Source of the DNA: Babylonia areolata
Lineage: Eukaryota; Mollusca; Gastropoda; Neogastropoda; Buccinidae
Assembly: GCF_041734735.1 (NCBI RefSeq)
Contig: NC_134888.1
Coordinates: forward strand, 39,533,330-39,597,329
Length of the DNA: 64,000 bases
Direction: 5' to 3'
Positions within the stretch are counted from its first letter, which is position 1. Each line of letters opens with the position of its first letter. This document shows, piece by piece, positions 53,933 through 62,900 of this stretch. The position numbers were made by a program, and so were the translations under genes. The notes under the pieces are model-generated. The model was given only the letters and a program-made list of their open reading frames with translations, was not told where the DNA came from and searched no databases.

Positions 53933-56900
53933 TCAACATTTCAAATTTCTAAACATACACGAAAGAGGAAGAAAAACAGCCTACTAAGGACGAGAGAAGA
54001 TCAGAGCCTCAAGTGTATCGGTGGATTTCCTTTACAAACACACAGCCATTGCACTGCCACCAATGCCTGATCTCTACATAGCATGCTGTAGCACCAGGCA
54101 GCTCAAAATGTATGACAATCGACACACACGCAATTCAACTAACACCATCACACACCACAAGATACAAAGCATGCACTACACCCACCAACGGTACATTATG
54201 GTAGTCATGCGATGCAGAGACTCTCCCACGTGTTCCACCCACCCTTTTTCAGACTTTCATTAGCGTCAGCAAGACCAAAAGCCCAGTTTCTACCAGCTTC
54301 TACAAACTGTTACAAAACCTATAATTCCAACCCAGTGCGGTCTGCCTTTCCACCCCTGCCCTAGTCTAAGTAGTTCATGCAGCAGGAATAGCCGCTACCG
54401 TCATTAATCTTAGTCTACCCTCAGTAACCTTAGTCTTCTACAAACCCTCTCACTTTGTTTTCACCTACACTACAAAATTACATCAACAATTTCAAAGCAA
54501 AATCAGCCTACTGGTTTTCTCTGTATAGAAATACATACAGATACACAATCATATCAAAAGCTAACCCATTCTAGTTTTGAACAGTATACAAAGTTCATCC
54601 ATATGTTTTAAAATGTTACAAAAAATGTTAGCACATGCTGATTTATTGCATAAAAATGTTTCATTATTATTACTGTTATTATCCTTCTTAGGCATTAAAA
54701 AAAATTCCGACTCATGGTTAAGCATAAGAAAAAGTAACACTTGTCTAGAAAGTACACAAAAAAGTTCCAACAAACTCAGGAGCATGCACTGTCTATGAAG
54801 ACTGATCACATTCATCAAAAAACACCTTGTCACCTTAATTCCAAGTCTTTTTTTTTTCTTCCTTTTTTTTAAACAATGAACAAGAGAGAAAGGGAGAGAA
54901 CAAAAAACAAAACAATGGTTTTTCACCGGACACAACAGCAAGCATGTCCCAACATGCAACACTCCACTGCTTGGTACATATTCCCCATGGACACATGTGT
55001 TACCTTGGCATCAAAGGTCTTGGCCAAATGCACCACCATTGCTGAACTCAGTCCATGATTGCCCACCAGGCGAACTACCTCTATTCCCCTCTGCAGAATA
55101 TGACGCATCTTGGAAAAGTTCTCTCTGGGGGAAAAAAGAAAGCAAGATTTTGGAGTAAGGGATATTGGGGTAGAAAATATATCATCAAGTATGTATATGT
55201 CTCACTGAAAATACTATCAGACAAACATACATAATCTGCATTAAATAACAACAAAGGTCTATCGACCTAACATGCAGCTTTCTGTTTATAATATCAGCTG
55301 TGCACGATCAACATTTAATACAACTACCAAGAATACTGTTTCTTTTTCTTCAGAGAGCATCAATACCTGTACCAAAATATAACATCATTTCAAATTTATC
55401 ACTCACTTTAGCTTAAATCATTCTGAAAAAGTTTTTATACTGGCAATCACACCAACCTCTCTCAATTCTGTTATTTAAATATAACTTTCCTAATTAAGTT
55501 TTGAAATCATAAAAATAAAACTTAATACTTTTCAATCTGAAAAAAAAAAAAACACATACATAAAACACTGTTTAATAAAGTGCTGAAATTATGAAAAAAT
55601 ATTAATAAATTCTTATGAATAGGGATAAAAAAAAAAAAGACCGACTGTGCACTTAGGTGACAAGATTCTCCTGTGGATAACAGTCTTAGGTGACAAGATT
55701 CTCCTGTGGATAACAGTCTTAGGTGACAAGATTCTCCTGTAGATAACAGTCTTAGGTGACAAGATTCTCCAGTGGATAAGTCTTAGGTGACAAGATTCTC
55801 CTGTGGATAAGTCTTAGGTGACAAGATTCTCCTGTGCATTACACAGTCTTAGGTGACAAGATTCTCCTGTGGATAACAGTCTTAGGTGACAAGATTCTCC
55901 TGTGGATAACAGTCTTAGGTGACAAGATTCTCCTGTGGATAAGTCTTAGGTGACAAGATTCTCCTGTAGATAACAGTCTTAGGTGACAAGATTCTCCTGT
56001 GGATAACAGTCTTAGGTGACAAGATTCTCCTGAGGGTAAGTCTTAGGTGACAAGATTCTCCTGTGGATAACAGTCTTAGGTGACAAGATTCTCCTGTGGA
56101 AAACAGTCTTCCTAACACACAACGTTCCCTATAAATAGGATACCCAATGCCGATTCACTGACTCACTTGATGGTGTTGGAGTAAAAGCAGTGAGCTGTTT
56201 TCCACCACTGCTCTTGCTCCGGCGTGCACAGCTTTTTACACAGGCACAGCGGCAGCATGGGGGGCCGCGACACGTCCCCATCCACAGACATCTGCTGCTC
56301 CTTCAGCTGAAGCGCTGCGCAGCGCACCGCAGCGAACAGGAACACCTGGAGAGGGAACATTATACTATTATGTGTGCACATGTATGCATGAGAGGGAGGG
56401 AGGGAGAGAGAGAGAGAGTGTATGTGTATGTGTGTGTGTGTGTGTGTGTTTGTGCGTGCGTGTGCGTGTGTGCGCGTGCGCATCACACATATATGTGGAA
56501 ATAGATACGTATGTTCATGTGTGTATGTGTATGTATATGTGTGTATGTGTAGATGTGTTTGTTTGTGTATGCATGTGCTGATGTATAAGTATACAAATTT
56601 GTATCTTCACATGTGTATGCGTGAGTGTATGTATATCTATATCTATACGTGTATTTATATACGAATATTGATGTGTTCACAATGTCTTTACTTGCTTTCG
56701 AGAATAAAATCATGTTTAAACCAAGAAGGAACACTTTAGGATGGACAAGGTGGTCAATATTTTGTCCAAGAATTTCTATTTGGGGTATGAAGAGACTTAT
56801 ATGCATTCAACCAAAGAAATGTCTCTAAACTGCTCAAATGATATCAATGCATGTGACAGAGAATTATACTCAGAAAACTAAGAATGTCTATAATCTCATC

Positions 56901-59900
56901 AGATTAAGTTTATGCGAGTAATTAGCAGTTAGGGAGTGCTGTTGTTTTTGTTTCTTTTTTTCTTCTTCTTCCTTCTGAGCTTTACATTATTTCTGGTTTT
57001 TATCATCATCACAAACTAAACCACATTCCCACATATGTACCTAACACAATCTTTCACAGACATTCTCTCACACACAAGTATTCACACACACACACACACA
57101 AACAGCATCAACAAGTGAGTCAAAAAATCACCAGACATACCTCTGTGTCCAGCTGACACAGCGTTTCAGCAGCCCCATTTTCCATGTTCTTCACGCTGTA
57201 CTGCAGAGTATCAAATGTCTTGAAGTTGTCTGGCAAACACACACACACACAATTATGAACTGGTTCTCATAAACTGCTTAGCAACAGATAAATAAACATA
57301 AATAACAGTTAAATATCTGAAATGATAATGAAAAGCACATGATTCATAATTACAATTGCAAAAAAATAAAATAGACACAAAAAATACTGTCACACAGTGT
57401 TTACAATCAGATTTCAATCAAGACAGTGACACCCACGTTCAACTCTGTCACAAAGATACAAAATAGTTATTCTCCATCCAACATCATTTCTGCTAAGTCA
57501 CATTTAGATAAACCTCTCTCTCTCACTCAGGTATATACATCACACCTCTGAAACAAAAGTAAACTGAAGGTATGGAAAAAGAAGAAAAAAAAAACCCACC
57601 AACTATTCCCTCTGAACAAATAAAGAGCCCCTAAAACCAGACAATAAGTAGCAGTGAAGCTGACTGAGGTACTCACAGTCCGGCTGGTGGACATCACCAA
57701 AGGAGTACTGCTGCAGGCACAACCACACCATCTCTGACAACCTGTCTGGGTGGAACGTGTGGGCTACTGAAACGCATAACACCACAGGTGGTATGTCACG
57801 CCCAAATTCTGCTGGTTCTTGTATACTATCAGTATACCACATTTGCCACAATAATCAAATAATGTTAACATCTGCAAATCCCTCACAGAACTAAAATATG
57901 ACAAATGATGGGAATTTTAAACATGAAAAATGAAACACAATACTCCCTCTTAATCCCTTGAAAAAAAACAAAAAAAAACACTTTCCACATAATAATTCAC
58001 AAACTTCTGTTAAAACCTCCACAAAATCACAAATGTCAAAACAAACATCTAGCCCTGAAAGTGGACTATGCTGGAGAACAAGCATGATGAAACTGTCACA
58101 ATGATACACACAAAAAAGTGAAGCACTCTCAAGCTGTGAGGGGTAACCAGCACTTTCAGATCACACAGATTAGGTCAACTTTTCCAACATGGAAACTCAC
58201 TGACGTTGGTAAGTTCATTCTTAATCATGTGGTCATGGAGCAACCATGTCTAAGTTATTGCAATGAGGATGAAATGATGAGCAATAAACCACATGCTCTC
58301 TCTCTTTCTTTTTTTTTTTTTTTAAATAATGTATGAGTAGAACTATAAAATACCATAAATCCATATCTGAACACAGACATGACAGTGTATCGGTAATGTT
58401 ATGACAGTACACACACACAAAACTAACTGCCGGACAGACCCTCCCCCAGTGTTTCTACCTCTGTCCACGTCATACAGCTGTCTGCGTGGGGGCATGGACA
58501 GACTGGTGTTGCAGAACTTATGAGTGTTCAGCACGTAGGACTCTGCACTCCCACTGCGCATGTCCCGGATGGGGAACAAGGCCTCATACAGCTTCTCCTG
58601 ACCAATGGGGGTGCAGTACTGCTGCTGCAGGCGGTGGCCCCAAGTGCCAGAGTCCCCCTGACACAAGTGGTACAGAGTGTGGCCTGCAAGAGCAAATGAA
58701 TAAATCTTAGTCAGCAGACAAGAAATGTCATGAAATATGCACAATAATGTCGTTTTAAACAGGTGGTGCCGAAGCTGTGAGACAATTTCAATTCTGACAT
58801 TACACATTTCACATGAATAAAAAAAAGTATGGAAACCTTTCAGCATCATGTATACAAATGATAGCATTCAACAGATAAGCCTATTTTCAGTCAACCGATA
58901 CAATTTTATCATTTACATTCCACCCATGGTAACTTACCAAAAGCACTTCCTTTCAACATTTCTCTCTGCTGTCTTTACACTAATTTAAACCAATACAATG
59001 ACATGAAAATAGACCAATAGAAGGCCAATATGTGGGCGAAAAAAATAAACCAATAAAAACAAAAGCTTATACACATGGTAACTGACCACTCTGGCTCATG
59101 CGGAAGAAACTGTTCTTGTACAACCAGGCGTACACTTTCTCCCGATCCTGCGTGGGCCGAACACACCAGACAGCCTGGGCGTCCATGGTGGGTATCGTCT
59201 GGCACAGCAGGAACAGTACTGCCGCCAGGGGGCGCATGTCGTTCCACGATACACTTCCCTGAAAGGTCAACCACCACAAATTTATTTCATACAAACTGTG
59301 CAGCTGACGTGAATTAGTGTGTGTTAGTGAAAGGAAATTTTCTTCCTAAAATTACATTAATATAACATACCGTGACCCACTAGTGCAGACTCCAGCAGGG
59401 GTCTAATTCCTGTCCTGTGCAAACTACTACCCGCCTTGCAGAGAAAACGAAAGTAGCTACGGCAGATAACCTCCCAGAAGTAGGTTACCTCCCCTTTGCA
59501 TCCCTGACTGGCGCCCTCCTTTGACGGCAATTCGTCGTAACCATCGCAGAGTGGATGGAGAACGCGGGGAGGAACGGTAGGGTCTTAAATTTAGGTCATG
59601 GTAAATATTTTATATAAACGTAATTTTTGGAAGAAAATTTCCTTTTAACTACACATACTTAACCGTGACCCACTTCTGCAGAATGGCACGACAAGGTGGA
59701 GAGCTCACCTGTTCTATTGTCTGAGCCCTGCGATGGCCTGTTGTGTGACCACTGCAGAGGCAATGCCTCTTGAACCATCATCCTTAAGCAAGAGATGTCC
59801 CTCAAGTACAAGTCAATGAAGGTAGCAGGGTTTTTCCAGTAAGCAGCATCCATGATGCTGAGTGGGCAAAGGCAAGAGAAGAGGACATTGCTCTGACTTT

Positions 59901-62900
59901 GTGAGCTCTGGCTGAGGAGGCATCAAGTCTCAACCCTGTGTCTGCACATGTGCCTTCAATCGTACTGACTATCCATCGAGACAGAGACGTCTTGCTAATG
60001 TCGCGAGAGTAGTCCAGGTTCTAACTGATGAAGAGGCGTCATTTGGATGACCGGAAGGGACCTGACCTTTTGAGATAGACACGCAGGGCCTTGACGTGGC
60101 AGAGGAACCCGTCTTCGTTGTCAGGGGCCAGTATGGAAGGAAGAGAGCAGTTTGATGAAGAGTATGGGGTAGGGTGTGCTGAAAGTTTGATTTTTGGCAA
60201 GAAATTCAGAGAGGAATGTGAGCGAGACAGATCCATTTGGCTCGAAGGCTATGTCTTGTGCGATGCTGCTAAGGGCGTGTACTTCGCTACCACATCTACC
60301 TGAGGCATGAGAAATGAGGAAGAGTGTTTTCAGATCCATGAAAAATTTTCAGGCAAAGTCATTGTTTTTAGAGCATGCAGGTGCTGTGGAAGGAGGCGGA
60401 GGTCCTCCTGAGAAATAGGCAGGGGGCCTTGCAGGATAGGACCCAGGGCAAGGATGGGTTGTTTGGAAGACGGGCAGGGCGCAAACCCAATGAATTTCCC
60501 TCGACCCATTGCAGAGGGGAAATTGAGAAGAGAGGCGGTGGGGACGTCCTGGGTGGGTTGGCCCCTAACTCTAGAACACATTGCAGGGCATCAACCACTA
60601 TGGGTGACTGGGTAAGGGCCTGCTGAGGCCCACTGGGTGGTGGTTGGATGCCTAACAGTTCTTTTGCCAGGCTTTTTTGAGACATGCCTGTGTTATGAAT
60701 TGGCTGCACCCGGTCAGGCGCATAGGAAGCAAGGAGGTCCATTGCTTCTGTGAAAGACAAAGGTTGTGTCTGTTGTGAAGTGGGATCTCCCGCATTGAGG
60801 ATTTCCACTTCAGAGGCAGTATCATCAGTGGGATTGTGTTACTGTGCGCTGTCTGCGTGGTCAGTGTGGCCTCCGTGTGTGATGTGTGTGTACCCAATGG
60901 CCGAGGAGTGGGGCTGCTGGGTGGTGTCTGTAGGAGATGAAGGTGGGGGTGTGTCAGTGGAAGAGGGGTTGGCAGGAGGTGTGGTGCCTGTGAGAGGGGT
61001 GGAGTCAGTGGGAGGAGAGGGTGTAGCACCAGGAAGGAGGGTGGTGCAGATTTGTCAGAACATAGACAGTATGAGATGCTGATTGTCAGTTGGGGCTTGT
61101 GTCTGAGCCACCACTGGCTGGGTAACAGCAGAGTCTAGCGGTGTGGCTGATGGAACAGCTGCTGCCGAGGTTGGAGAGACCTTGCATGCACCCGCGGTGT
61201 GGGAGAGGGGCAGTGCCGGTGCAAGGGAGGTAACTGAGGCGCTCACTGGCAGGGATGCCAAAGCAGGGGTTGCCTCCCTTGAATTTGAGACGGTGAGGGG
61301 GAAAGTGCACGCGTGTGGGCATGTGTGTCGCCTAGTGGGTCACCTTCCTCCCTACCTTGAGGGAGGGCATCCCTGCCCGAAACAGTCACTGTCGGACGCG
61401 AGATGGTCAGGACACGCCACTTGAGGGGCACATGATCTGTGGCCATGGTGGCCATCACTGACGTATGAGAAATAGGAGCAGACCAAGTGTGCCAAGTGAA
61501 GGACGAAAGTCTGTGTTGGATTCCCTGAGAGGGAGCACACTCAGTTGAAACTGTGGCCATGGGGAAAGGGATATAGGAGGGTGAGTGGTACACTGCCAAG
61601 TGGAGGAGGTGGAGGGTTAGCGTTGTAGACAGAGCCCAAGGTAGAGGGCCCACAGTGTCTGCCAGGCAATTGTGATTGCGCCTTAATTTTAGCTCTATCA
61701 CCCAATCGAGCCAAGTAGTTATGTGACCTGTTGTACCCCCGAAAACGGAGTATGGCTGCCTACACGGCGGGGTAAAAACGGTCATACACGTAAAAGCCCA
61801 CTCGTGTACATACGAGTAAACGTGGGAGTTGCAGCCCACGAACGCAGAAGAAGAAGAAGAAGAAGAAGAAGTGACCTGTTGTGATTCATCATCGGACACA
61901 AAATAAGAGCACCAAGGAATCGATACACAGGCAGAAAATAGGAAAAAACTTAACCATACGCAGAGCACAGAAGCAGGAGTCAAGATGGCTGCCGGAAAAA
62001 GAGGGCGCTAGTCAGGGATGCAAACAGGAGGTAACCTACTTCCGGAAGGTTATCGACCGTAGCTACTTTTGTTTTCTCCGCATAGGCGGGTAGTAGTTTG
62101 CACAGGACAGGAATTAGACCCCTGCTGGAGTCTGCACTAGTGGGTCACAGTTAAGTATGTGTTGTTAAATGTGAACTCGGAGTGTGTTAGTGACTTACAC
62201 ATCAAACCAAAACATTTAATATTTCCCTACACTCCTAGGGAAAAAAAAAGACACAAAATGATCCCAACTAAAATTAATACACACTTTGTAGATTTCATAG
62301 AAGCAATTGCACTACCGGTTTTATAGGCAAACAACAATAGCATTACTGAATAGTTAACAACAGACCATCTTCACAAGGTTCTGGATGAAATTAAGCCTAT
62401 CTGAAACCACTGGTTTTAATCATATGATGATAGATACTGTCATACAAGCATTCAGTCCTTTAAATTACATTGAGTTTTCTGTCAATTCAAAAAATTACTT
62501 GCCATCCACCTAAAAAGTAACTTTCCCACCTTCTTTTTAATCAAGACAAAAAATTACCCTGCATCTGTCATCATTTTCTGCATCTTAACTGCCAGCTGAC
62601 CTCTACAAGAAAACATCATCATCATTATGACCATGGCTGTTGTTGCTTACAGTCCACCCCACCACACGGGGCCATACAAGTAACATTACCTTTTGTGCTC
62701 TTTTCAGCAGCAGTGTTCCAGCCAGGAAAAACAACTGTCCCTGCATTTCTGTGACGAAGGCGTCCCACTCCTCACTGGGGTTGTTCATGTTGATGGCTCT
62801 ATGCACTGCTATGTCAAAACTGTATAGGAACCACACACACACACACACAAATATCAATAACACCACTTCATACACTTAAAAGTAGGCATCAATCTGCATG

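Noticed and set aside
55650-56110. CRISPR-like regular repeat
   Set aside because: Tandem units without unique spacers in a eukaryotic intron; an ordinary minisatellite.
60368-61983. Pro/Ser-rich frames as host genes
   Set aside because: They lie within the inverted ends of the DIRS-like fossil and read as its gag-like part; one also runs through a nested SINE.
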